Part shown: positions 26,870 to 34,517 of the stretch, piece by piece
Position numbering within the stretch: the stretch's first letter is position 1
Layout of the letters: each line of letters opens with the position of its first letter
Assembly (NCBI RefSeq): GCF_049310905.1
Contig: NZ_JBMEMN010000002.1
Location: 62,001-126,000, forward strand
Direction of reading: 5' to 3'
Length of the DNA: 64,000 nucleotides
From: Gudongella sp049310905
GTDB taxonomy: Bacteria > Bacillota > Clostridia > Tissierellales > Tissierellaceae
The notes under the pieces: generated by a model
What the model saw: the letters and a program-made list of their open reading frames with translations, nothing else
Told to the model about the DNA's origin: nothing
Database searches by the model: none
Program-made: the position numbers and the translations under genes

Positions 26870-27739
26870 TCATTGGGATCTTCTTATGGCCTTGTAGCCT
26901 GAAACTACATCATTTAGCTCTTCGGTAATTCCATTTTGTCTTTGAGTGCTGTATGAAAAATTTAGTTGTTCAAGCTTTTCATCGATGTTTTTCTCCGCTG
27001 AAGTCATTGACTCTATCCTGCTTATGTTCTCAGAAACAAGAGAATAGCAAAAGCTTCTGAATAATGTAACGAAAAAATACTGTCTTATGATATCTGAAAT
27101 CAATAATTCCCTATCCATTTCATATGTTGGAAGGCTTCTGGATTCCCACTCCATTTCCTCACTTCCAAATTTTCTAAAGTCAACAGGAAAAAGCACACTG
27201 CTTTGCTCAGTATAGCTAGCATGGGCTTCAGGCTTGCAGTAATGCAGTATTATGCTGCTGATATTTTCCTTGTTTCTCAGATCCTCTATTTCAACAAGCA
27301 GCTTCTGAACAACTGATGTTATACCATCGTTGGTCTGAGGCACAGGTAATAAGCCGTATATGTCATATTCAGCTTCAAGTCGTTTATAAATCTGCTGTCC
27401 TACAGCAATTACAATATTCCTACTGTTTGATTCCACCTTGGATTTGGTGTAATCTGTAATATTTTCATTAAATCGGCCAGCCAGTCCATGGTCAGATCCA
27501 AAAACTATATGAAGAGTTGATCCCTCCTTAGACTTAATATTCTCAACAGGCCCTTCCTCCTCTTGTGACAACACTATATAAATTGCCATATCCAGGATTT
27601 GACGGTAATTCCCAGAAGCTTCTGCTGCATTCTGGAACTGGTTAATATTCATGGACGCATGAGCTTTCATTGTCTTGACAATGGATTTCAGACTTTCTGC
27701 TGAATCAATGCTCCTCCGAAGATTCTGTAGAGTTTGCAT
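26870..27739 (-). CDS. atpG: N-ATPase gamma subunit
   Basis: Central rotor stalk of the F1 sector, 289 residues. The N-terminal helix (LQNLRRSIDSAESLKSIVKT) and the C-terminal helix contact alpha/beta; the middle Rossmann-like region includes FGSDHGLAGRFNENIT. It diverges from typical F-type gamma, as N-ATPase gammas do. The start (ATG 27739 or GTG 27742) overlaps atpA, so the genes are coupled. Last gene of the operon. Confidence 0.9.
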   Translation of the reverse strand: MQTLQNLRRSIDSAESLKSIVKTMKAHASMNINQFQNAAEASGNYRQILDMAIYIVLSQEEEGPVENIKSKEGSTLHIVFGSDHGLAGRFNENITDYTKSKVESNSRNIVIAVGQQIYKRLEAEYDIYGLLPVPQTNDGITSVVQKLLVEIEDLRNKENISSIILHYCKPEAHASYTEQSSVLFPVDFRKFGSEEMEWESRSLPTYEMDRELLISDIIRQYFFVTLFRSFCYSLVSENISRIESMTSAEKNIDEKLEQLNFSYSTQRQNGITEELNDVVSGYKAIRRSQ

Positions 27740-29249
27740 CACTGATCAACTCCTCTTCTATCCTCTCGGACACTTTCGCCTTAAACTCCGACTTTATTTC
27801 ATCGCTTATCTTATGGGTTGACCTTATATGGTCTCTGAATTCATCAAATTCCCCCACTACATCTTTAACCAATGTCTCTGCATCCTTGATTTTCTCAAGA
27901 GGCACCTGATCAAAAAGTCCTTCTGTCAGCGCCAGGAATATACCAATCTGTTCAACTACATCCACAGGAGAAAACTGAGACTGGTTAAATACCGCCCTTA
28001 TCCTTTCACCTCTTGCCAATATCTTCTTGGTTTGATCGTCGAGTTTTGTACCAAAGCTTGCAAAAATCTCAAGCTCCTCAAACTGCGAGAATGAAAGCTT
28101 CAAATCATTGGTTATATTCCTGTATACAGGAAGCTGGGTCTTTCCACCCACTCTAGATAATGAATCGCCTATATTCAGTGCAGGGATATTCCCCTTGTTG
28201 AAAATTTTTGATGATACAAAAATCTGCCCATCTGTGATTGAAATAAGATTGGTGGGAATATATGCAGAAATATTCTCTGCCTGGGTCTCGATAATGGGCA
28301 AGGCAGTAAGACTACCATCTCCAAGGTCCTTGTTCAGATGTGTTGAGCGTTCAAGGAGCCTGGAGTGAATATAAAATATATCACCAGGGTATGCTTCTCT
28401 TCCCGGTGGTCTTTCCAACAAGAGTGACAGTTCCCTGTAGGCCCTGGCATGCTTGGTCAGATCATCATAGACAATCAAAACATCTTCGCCATTCTCCATA
28501 AAGTACTCTCCCATTGCAGTTGCAGCATAGGGTGCAATATATGCAAGACCCGGTGGATCATCGGCCTGTGCAACTATAACAATTGTATGGCTCATGGCCT
28601 GGTTCTCCTTAAGGGATTCCATTAGCTTTGCAATTGTAGATGCCTGCTGACCGATTGCACAATATATGCAAATAACATCCTTGTCCCTTTGATTGATAAT
28701 GGTATCAATTGCTATTGCCGTCTTACCGGTCTGTCTGTCTCCAACGATCAGTTCACGTTGCCCTTTTCCAATGGGTACAATTGAGTCGATGACCTTTAGT
28801 CCCGTCTGCAGAGAGCTATCGACTGGATCTCTGTCCAGTATGGTAGGAGCCTCCCGTTCTATTGGCAGCCTTTCGGTTGCAGATATGGCTCCCAGATCAT
28901 CCAAAGCCTCTCCCAAGGGGTTTATCGCCCTTCCAATAAACTCATGTCCAACTGGTATCTCTGCTACGCTGTATGTCCTCTTAACGGTATCACCTGATCC
29001 TATGTGATTATAATCTCCCAGTAGTATGACCCCTACGTTGTCGGTGTCCAGGTTGAAGGCCATTCCTTTTGTTCCCTTTGGAAATTGTATCAATTCCTGG
29101 TACTTGACCTTTCTCAGTCCCCTGACAATGGCAATTCCCCGATCCAAAGAGACTACTTCACCCATCTCCTCCACTTCATACTTATCGAGGTTTTCATCCA
29201 AAGCAATATCAACAAATTCACCGAATTTGGTTAATTGTTCTTTAATCAT
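27705..29249 (-). CDS. atpA: N-ATPase alpha subunit
   Basis: Non-catalytic nucleotide-binding subunit of F1, 514 residues. P-loop GDRQTGKTAIAI near residue 172, the IYCAIGQQAST segment, PGREAYPGDIFYIHSRLLER, and the ALPIIETQ and PTNLISITDGQ motifs are intact. AAAGGGG precedes the ATG. The last residues form a short Ser/Glu-rich tail. Confidence 0.95.
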   Translation of the reverse strand: MIKEQLTKFGEFVDIALDENLDKYEVEEMGEVVSLDRGIAIVRGLRKVKYQELIQFPKGTKGMAFNLDTDNVGVILLGDYNHIGSGDTVKRTYSVAEIPVGHEFIGRAINPLGEALDDLGAISATERLPIEREAPTILDRDPVDSSLQTGLKVIDSIVPIGKGQRELIVGDRQTGKTAIAIDTIINQRDKDVICIYCAIGQQASTIAKLMESLKENQAMSHTIVIVAQADDPPGLAYIAPYAATAMGEYFMENGEDVLIVYDDLTKHARAYRELSLLLERPPGREAYPGDIFYIHSRLLERSTHLNKDLGDGSLTALPIIETQAENISAYIPTNLISITDGQIFVSSKIFNKGNIPALNIGDSLSRVGGKTQLPVYRNITNDLKLSFSQFEELEIFASFGTKLDDQTKKILARGERIRAVFNQSQFSPVDVVEQIGIFLALTEGLFDQVPLEKIKDAETLVKDVVGEFDEFRDHIRSTHKISDEIKSEFKAKVSERIEEELISDANSTESSEEH

Positions 29250-29266
29250 AGTGATTTGCCCCTTTA

Positions 29267-30019
29267 CTAATTCTTTGCCTCAATGGTCTTTAGAATGTTA
29301 ATCTCCGTCTGTTCCAGATATTTTTTCAGACTGCTATTCAATACATAGGATTCAAGTCTCAATTCATATCCCATAACGAGATCCTCATCCACAGTGTATC
29401 GAAGATCCTTGAAATTCCTGAACTTATCCTTTAAAGCTGACTCAAGTGTGTTTTTCTTTTCTTTTGAAATCTCATCAGCGCTTACAAATTCAAATTTTTC
29501 CTCCTTGAAGGAAATCTCAAAATCTGAAGCTGCATCATCAAGCTTGTCAATTTTATTCAGGAAGGACTCAAAATATTCCTCTTCCAGCTCTTCATCAGTT
29601 ATATAGGACAGTATCCGTCTGGCAATCTTTACTGAATTTTGTCCAAGGGTGGTCTGTATATCCCTGGACAACTTGTTTTTGTCATCCTCAATTTCCTTCA
29701 AAAACTCTTCTCTCCTTCTCTCGGCTTCATTTTTGTACTCTTCGAGAAGTTCATCCTTTATATCTTCAGCCTTTTTTCTGGCCACCCTGATTGTTGCCTC
29801 TTCTTCAGACTCCAGCTGTGCCAGCTTCGTCTGGTATTCATTCATGAGGCTTTCAGCAGTTTCCATCTTTTCTTCGGATTCCTTGATCAACTTGTCTATC
29901 TTTTCCTGTCTGTTTTCCATAACCTGGTTAACAGGCTTGTAGAAAATTTTCCTAAGTATCAGCAGGAGGATAAAAAAGTTGAACACCTGGGCTAAAATTT
30001 CAAACCATTCTATTTGCAT
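29267..30019 (-). CDS. atpF: N-ATPase b subunit with a delta-like C-terminal domain
   Basis: Peripheral stalk, 250 residues, much longer than a standard b subunit (about 160-170). An N-terminal membrane span (AQVFNFFILLLILRKIFY) leads into a long charged coiled coil, and the last 100 residues end in DEDLVMGYELRLESYVLNSS and KKYLEQ, which follows the C-terminal pattern of the delta subunit. The operon has no atpH, so this tail may do delta's job. The ATG at 30019 lies 2 nt into the atpE stop region with GGGGTGATG upstream. Confidence 0.85.
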   Translation of the reverse strand: MQIEWFEILAQVFNFFILLLILRKIFYKPVNQVMENRQEKIDKLIKESEEKMETAESLMNEYQTKLAQLESEEEATIRVARKKAEDIKDELLEEYKNEAERRREEFLKEIEDDKNKLSRDIQTTLGQNSVKIARRILSYITDEELEEEYFESFLNKIDKLDDAASDFEISFKEEKFEFVSADEISKEKKNTLESALKDKFRNFKDLRYTVDEDLVMGYELRLESYVLNSSLKKYLEQTEINILKTIEAKN

Positions 30020-30023
30020 AACA

Positions 30024-30290
30024 TCACCCCATAATCGCATTCCAGAACGGATTGGCGAAAAGTAGAATCATGGATATTACAAAACAGTAAATAGCCGTTG
30101 ACTCTATCATTGCGAGTCCTACAAAAAGCGTCCTGGAGATTGTATTCGCCTCATCAGGCTGCTGGGCAATCGACCTTAATGCCTGAGCAACCGCGTTCCC
30201 TTCACCGATGGCCGGTGCAATTGATCCAATTGCAATTGTAAGTCCTGCCATTACAATGGATGTCATTCCTATAACCGTTATTGAATCCAT
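30024..30290 (-). CDS. atpE: N-ATPase c subunit (membrane rotor ring), Na+-type
   Basis: An 88-residue, two-helix proteolipid. Aligned with the Ilyobacter Na+ ATPase c subunit, the Na+-site positions are Glu30 (Gln32 there), Met61 (Val63), Glu63, Ser64, Thr65 and Tyr68. So Na+ is the predicted coupling ion, and the first helix carries an extra carboxylate, as known for N-type ATPases. The loop QQPDEA between helices contacts gamma and epsilon. Confidence 0.92.
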   Translation of the reverse strand: MDSITVIGMTSIVMAGLTIAIGSIAPAIGEGNAVAQALRSIAQQPDEANTISRTLFVGLAMIESTAIYCFVISMILLFANPFWNAIMG

Positions 30291-30302
30291 AACTCATCCT
30301 CC

Positions 30303-30968
30303 TTAATTTTCACTTGTTGCTGAAGCAATGTAAACTGTTGCCAGTATGGCAAAAATATATGCTTGAATAGCTCCAGTCAGTATCCCGAACAACTGTATTA
30401 CCACCGGAAAGAAAAAAGGTACAACGCCCAACAGAATAATCACTATTACGCTTGAACTCATAACATTACCGTACAATCTGACTGCCAGTGATACAATTCT
30501 TGAAAACTCACTGATAATATTGAATGGCAGCATTACAACTGACGGCTTTGCATATTCTTTAAGGTAGTTTTTTACTCCCAGGCTCTGTATTCCAAAGAAG
30601 GGCACTGCAAAGAACACGTAAAGCGATAAAGCTATTGTAGTGTTTAAAGAGCCTGTTGGGGCATGGAAGCCCGGTATAATTGACAAAATCGTAGCCGTCA
30701 TAATAAATATGAAAAGCGTGCTGATAAATGGCAGATACTTTCCAGGGTCCTGCTGGCTTACGCTTTTGATCTGACTTTTCATTGTTATAAGAGTCGCTTC
30801 AAGGATTGACTGACTCTTTGACATATCGTTTTCATCTGTCAGATTCCTCGTCAACAGCAATCCTCCCACAGTCAGCAACAGCATTGTTACCCATGTAAAC
30901 ACCAGGGTCGCTGTTATTCTGACAAATCCCCATTCAAAATATACTATGCTACTAGGATCAATGGACAT
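30303..30968 (-). CDS. atpB: N-ATPase a subunit (stator channel)
   Basis: Membrane stator subunit, 221 residues, five or six spans. The essential arginine is in SLAVRLYGNVMSS, and the C-terminal span has the conserved glutamine (GAIQAYIFAILATVYI). It forms the two half-channels for ion transfer to the c ring. A GGGG ribosome site precedes the ATG. Confidence 0.92.
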   Translation of the reverse strand: MSIDPSSIVYFEWGFVRITATLVFTWVTMLLLTVGGLLLTRNLTDENDMSKSQSILEATLITMKSQIKSVSQQDPGKYLPFISTLFIFIMTATILSIIPGFHAPTGSLNTTIALSLYVFFAVPFFGIQSLGVKNYLKEYAKPSVVMLPFNIISEFSRIVSLAVRLYGNVMSSSVIVIILLGVVPFFFPVVIQLFGILTGAIQAYIFAILATVYIASATSEN

Positions 30969-30996
30969 TTTTTATCCCCTATTCCTTTCATATAAC

Positions 30997-31254
30997 CTAA
31001 CTTTCCTTCTTTTTCACCCACGAGGTCAGATAAGTCCTTGCCAATATTATCCCCAGCAATGCCAGGGGGATATTGTATAAACTGTCTCCTCTGATAAGAT
31101 ATAATCCAACCAATACGATCAGCATCCTGACAATCATACTTGCCAGCATAAATACTGCTGGATGCTTCATATCTGCGATGCGATTTACACTGAAGTACAA
31201 GCCTCCAAAGAAAACAAATCCCAGCAAAACACCTGTTATAAATGCAATTACCAT
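30997..31254 (-). CDS. atpR: N-ATPase accessory subunit AtpR
   Basis: An 85-residue protein with about three spans, in the AtpR position of N-ATPase operons, where it is thought to help assemble the c ring. The ATG at 31254 is chosen because AGGAAG lies 7 nt upstream; the open frame extends to 31302 inside atpQ. A membrane arginine (MIVRMLIVLVGLYL) is typical for AtpR. Confidence 0.85.
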   Translation of the reverse strand: MVIAFITGVLLGFVFFGGLYFSVNRIADMKHPAVFMLASMIVRMLIVLVGLYLIRGDSLYNIPLALLGIILARTYLTSWVKKKES

Positions 31255-31258
31255 AATT

Positions 31259-31558
31259 TCACTTCCTTCTATTGCTTTTATCGTTAATCCAGCGCCATGC
31301 ATTGTAACACCCCATGATCAACCCTGCAAACATAAGGGTAAGGGTCCAGGAAAAATCGACCTGAAATCTTTTGTCCAGATACACTCCCAGAGCAACTCCC
31401 ATAAGGGTTGGAACGGTTATGGACCAACCGATTATTCCGAAAACGCCCATACCAAACATAATCTCTTTGCCTTCTTTTTTGGACCTTATCCTGTGCTTTA
31501 CATCCTCTGATATCTTGCTTGTAAGCTCTTCTTCAGGGGTAGGTTTCTTTTTATCCAA
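31259..31558 (-). CDS. atpQ: N-ATPase accessory subunit AtpQ
   Basis: About 99 residues: a charged N-terminus and two membrane helices (GIIGWSITVPTLMGVALGVYLD, only partly quoted elsewhere, and LTLMFAGLIMGCYNAW), the AtpI/AtpQ pattern. The likely start is TTG at 31558, 8 nt after GGAG; a GTG at 31567 overlapping the atpC stop is the alternative. AtpQ and AtpR together mark N-ATPase operons. Confidence 0.85.
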   Translation of the reverse strand: MDKKKPTPEEELTSKISEDVKHRIRSKKEGKEIMFGMGVFGIIGWSITVPTLMGVALGVYLDKRFQVDFSWTLTLMFAGLIMGCYNAWRWINDKSNRRK

Positions 31559-31563
31559 AGCTA

Positions 31564-31941
31564 TCACTCCATTTCAGAGATTCTCTTCAGTGTGGCGATT
31601 TCCATTCTGGATAGTATCTCATTTGTGACCTTTTCCTTTTCGCTTAGCACACTTAGCTTTTCCTCAACTGCCTGATTAAGCTTTTCAAGGGATTCTCCCC
31701 TGATAACCTGCTGACACACCACAAAAACCCTGTCGCTCTTCTTCACAAGAATTCCATAGTTGATTGCGTAGTATTCCTCCGATCCATCCACTAAAAGGGT
31801 GAGTATGCCCGCCTTTAATGAAGAAACAAAATCAATGTGTCTTGGAAGGATCTGAAAATTTCCCTCCGTCCCAGGTGCCGTAAGGCTATCTATTTTCTTT
31901 TGAACAATCGTCTTGTTAGGAATTATTATTTCTACGTTCAT
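31564..31941 (-). CDS. atpC: N-ATPase epsilon subunit
   Basis: Rotor foot and regulatory subunit of F1, 125 residues. The N-terminal beta sandwich includes LPRHIDFVSSLKAGIL and the short helical C-terminus follows. The ATG at 31941 lies inside the end of atpD (26-nt overlap), which indicates coupled translation. The second position in the operon, right behind atpD, is an N-ATPase trait. Confidence 0.9.
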   Translation of the reverse strand: MNVEIIIPNKTIVQKKIDSLTAPGTEGNFQILPRHIDFVSSLKAGILTLLVDGSEEYYAINYGILVKKSDRVFVVCQQVIRGESLEKLNQAVEEKLSVLSEKEKVTNEILSRMEIATLKRISEME

Positions 31942-33307
31942 TGGCCTCATCCACATTTCCTATCATATACAGGTCACTCTCCCTATAATCCTCGAATTCA
32001 TCATTGAGTATCCTCTCAAATCCATCCAGAGAATCCTCAAGTTCCACAAACCTTCCTTCCATTCCTGTGAATTGTTCAGTGGTAAAAAACGGCTGTGTCA
32101 AGAATCTCTGCAGCTTCCTTGCACGAAGTACCGTATCCCTGTTCTCCTTTGAAAGCTCCTCTATTCCAAGCATTGCAATTACATCCTTCAGCTCGTCATA
32201 GATTGCAAGATTCCTTTTTATTTCCTGAGCGATTTCATAATGTCTTTCCCCTACAATTCTCTTGTTCAGCATCTTTGATGTTGTGTTCAGAGGGTCAATG
32301 GCAGGGTACAAGCCTTCACTGGCCTTTTTCCTTGACAGGATTATTGAAGCTGACAGGTGAGAAAATATGTGGGTTGCAGATGGGTCCGTAAAGTCATCTG
32401 CAGGTACATATACAGCCTGAATTGAGGTTATTGAGTTTGTCTTGGTGCTTGAAATCCTTTCCTGAAGCTCTGAAAGCTCACTGGAAAGTGTTGGCTGGTA
32501 ACCCACCCTTGAAGGCATTTTCCCCATCAGACCAGAAACCTCAGACCCGGCCTGGATAAACCTGAAAATATTATCAATCAACAGCAGAACATCCTTTTTC
32601 TCAACATCCCTTAAGTACTCTGACATTGTCAATGCAGCATGACCGACACGAAATCTTGCTCCCGGGGGTTCATTCATCTGGGCGAATATCAGGATTGCAT
32701 TTTCAATTACGCCAGTTTCCCGCATTTCCCTGTACAGCTCCTCTGCCTCCCTTGATCTTTCACCAATTCCACAAAATACGCTGTATCCCTTGCTCTTTTT
32801 GGCTGTGTTGTTGATAAGTTCAGTTATAAGTACCGACTTTCCAACTCCAGCACCACCAAAAAGTCCTGCCTTTTCACCCTTGGGTAATGGTGCCAGCACA
32901 TCAATGGCCTTTATTCCCGTAAGGAAAATTTCATCTGATGAGCTCCTCTGTGCAAATGATACCGGGTCCTGATGGATTGACCTTAGAATGGTATCTTCCT
33001 TTTTTTCTGAATCCACCAGATTGTTGCCAAACACATCATACAGGTTTCCCAGTGTTTGTTTCCCCACAGGAATCATCAAGTGGTTTCCCGTATCCCATAT
33101 GGGATCCTTTCTGGCAAGCCCTGCAGTAAATGTTAGGGCAATAAGCTTAACAGTGGTTGAATCAACATGGGAACTGACCTCAAAAATCATCTCATGGTTT
33201 TCTCCTGCCACAATTTTATTATTTATCTCAGGCAGCTTGTTCTCAAAAACAGCCTCCACAACGCTTCCTCTGACTGTCTTTACATATCCTTCATTCATGG
33301 TCGGCAT
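31916..33307 (-). CDS. atpD: N-ATPase beta subunit
   Basis: Catalytic F1 subunit, 463 residues. The P-loop reads GGAGVGKSVLI (Ser where most beta subunits have Thr), the catalytic glutamate region is GIGERSREAEELYREM, and the Walker B segment is LLLIDNIFRF. First of nine atp genes in the order DCQRBEFAG. The ATG at 33307 has AAGAGGTG upstream; the upstream 22 codons of open frame are unlikely to be translated. Confidence 0.95.
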   Translation of the reverse strand: MPTMNEGYVKTVRGSVVEAVFENKLPEINNKIVAGENHEMIFEVSSHVDSTTVKLIALTFTAGLARKDPIWDTGNHLMIPVGKQTLGNLYDVFGNNLVDSEKKEDTILRSIHQDPVSFAQRSSSDEIFLTGIKAIDVLAPLPKGEKAGLFGGAGVGKSVLITELINNTAKKSKGYSVFCGIGERSREAEELYREMRETGVIENAILIFAQMNEPPGARFRVGHAALTMSEYLRDVEKKDVLLLIDNIFRFIQAGSEVSGLMGKMPSRVGYQPTLSSELSELQERISSTKTNSITSIQAVYVPADDFTDPSATHIFSHLSASIILSRKKASEGLYPAIDPLNTTSKMLNKRIVGERHYEIAQEIKRNLAIYDELKDVIAMLGIEELSKENRDTVLRARKLQRFLTQPFFTTEQFTGMEGRFVELEDSLDGFERILNDEFEDYRESDLYMIGNVDEANERRNNNS

Positions 33308-33356
33308 CCGAATCACCTCTTTTCGATGTTGCCTTATACCTACCCAAACCCTTGTG

Positions 33357-34472
33357 TTATGAATCCTGTTCAAACGGGAACTGGAAGTCCAAGCCCAAAT
33401 TATCCCTTACAGTGACCAAATCATTCTGCACGCCTTCATTTACAGGCACTCCCTTATCCTTTCTTTTCTGACTGACCAGGTACTCTTTTTCACCTGCTGT
33501 GTAGATTCTATCTTCACCAGGGGACACCTTTGAGCTTCTCAATTCCCTAAGTATATTGCCTGCTGTACGCTTAAAGCTGTCCGCTCCCATAAAGGCCTCC
33601 GTATCAATTGCAAGGAAGAAGTGTCCAAGAGGATATGGTATCTTTTCACTGTTTTCACCGATACCGGAAAGCATCCTTAGAAAGCTTCCCGCCTGGAGTG
33701 CAGCTGAAAGAATCTCCACCACAGTGGCATAGCCATAACCCTTATGGCCTCCCATCTCCTCACCCATTCCTCCAAGTGGAGCAAATGCAGCCTCGCCTGA
33801 AAGCAAATCCTGTAGTATTTTTTCACTGTCAGTCATGGCTGATCCATCACTTCCAATGACCATACCGGCAGGAGTATCCTTGCCCATTCTTGCATAGTAT
33901 TCAATTTTTCCCCTTTGGGTGATGCTTGTGGCACAGTCTAGGACAAAGGGGAAGCGCTCATCTGTAGGCATGCCAAATGTCAGAGGATTGGTCCCCAGCA
34001 TATTTTCAACACCAAAGGTAGGAGCTATTGAAGGTCTTGCATTGGTACCGGTTATTCCAATCATATTCTCATCAGTGGCCATTGTGGCATAATATCCAGC
34101 TATACCGTAATGGGTGGAGTTTCTTACAGCTACCATTCCCATTCCATATTTTTTTGCCTTTTCAATTGCAAGCTTCATGGACTTGTAGGATACAACCATT
34201 CCCATGCCGTTATGTCCATCAACTACGGCAGTGGTTGGGGTTTCCCTTACAATTTCAAATTCTGTTACAGGATTGAGGATACCCTGGTTTATCCTGTCAA
34301 TATATATGGGCTTGAACCTGTTTACCCCATGGCTTTCAATTCCCCTCATGTCACTTTCCATAAGGATATCAGCACAAATCAAGGCATCCTCTCTTGGAAC
34401 CCCAACTTCTTCAAAAGCAGCCACCATAAAATCTCCAATAAACTCCCAAGGCAAATAGACCTTCTTATCCAC
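33357..34472 (-). CDS. Ldh-family NAD(P)-dependent oxidoreductase
   Basis: Malate/L-lactate/sulfolactate dehydrogenase type 2 family, 371 residues, which reduces 2-oxo acids without the classical Rossmann fold. Visible: ESHGVNRF near residue 47, the catalytic histidine in RNSTHYGIAGYY near 120, GTNPLTFGMP, and GGHKGYGYATVVEILSAAL. It starts at GTG (34472) after AAGGAGG. It lies 45 nt after copB and 49 nt before atpD. Its role beside the ATPase is not evident. Residues at about 96-107 are encoded by one copy of the direct repeat that brackets the ATPase genes. Confidence 0.88.
   Translation of the reverse strand: MDKKVYLPWEFIGDFMVAAFEEVGVPREDALICADILMESDMRGIESHGVNRFKPIYIDRINQGILNPVTEFEIVRETPTTAVVDGHNGMGMVVSYKSMKLAIEKAKKYGMGMVAVRNSTHYGIAGYYATMATDENMIGITGTNARPSIAPTFGVENMLGTNPLTFGMPTDERFPFVLDCATSITQRGKIEYYARMGKDTPAGMVIGSDGSAMTDSEKILQDLLSGEAAFAPLGGMGEEMGGHKGYGYATVVEILSAALQAGSFLRMLSGIGENSEKIPYPLGHFFLAIDTEAFMGADSFKRTAGNILRELRSSKVSPGEDRIYTAGEKEYLVSQKRKDKGVPVNEGVQNDLVTVRDNLGLDFQFPFEQDS
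34152..34186. repeat. 35-bp direct repeat, copy 2 (inside the Ldh-family gene)
   Basis: 33 of 35 positions are identical to 26802-26836, in the same orientation. The two copies bracket the whole atpDCQRBEFAG operon. Confidence 0.75.
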
Positions 34473-34517
34473 AAGTATCCCTCCTTCATATTAATCTTCA
34501 AATCGGATCCCCGCCAT

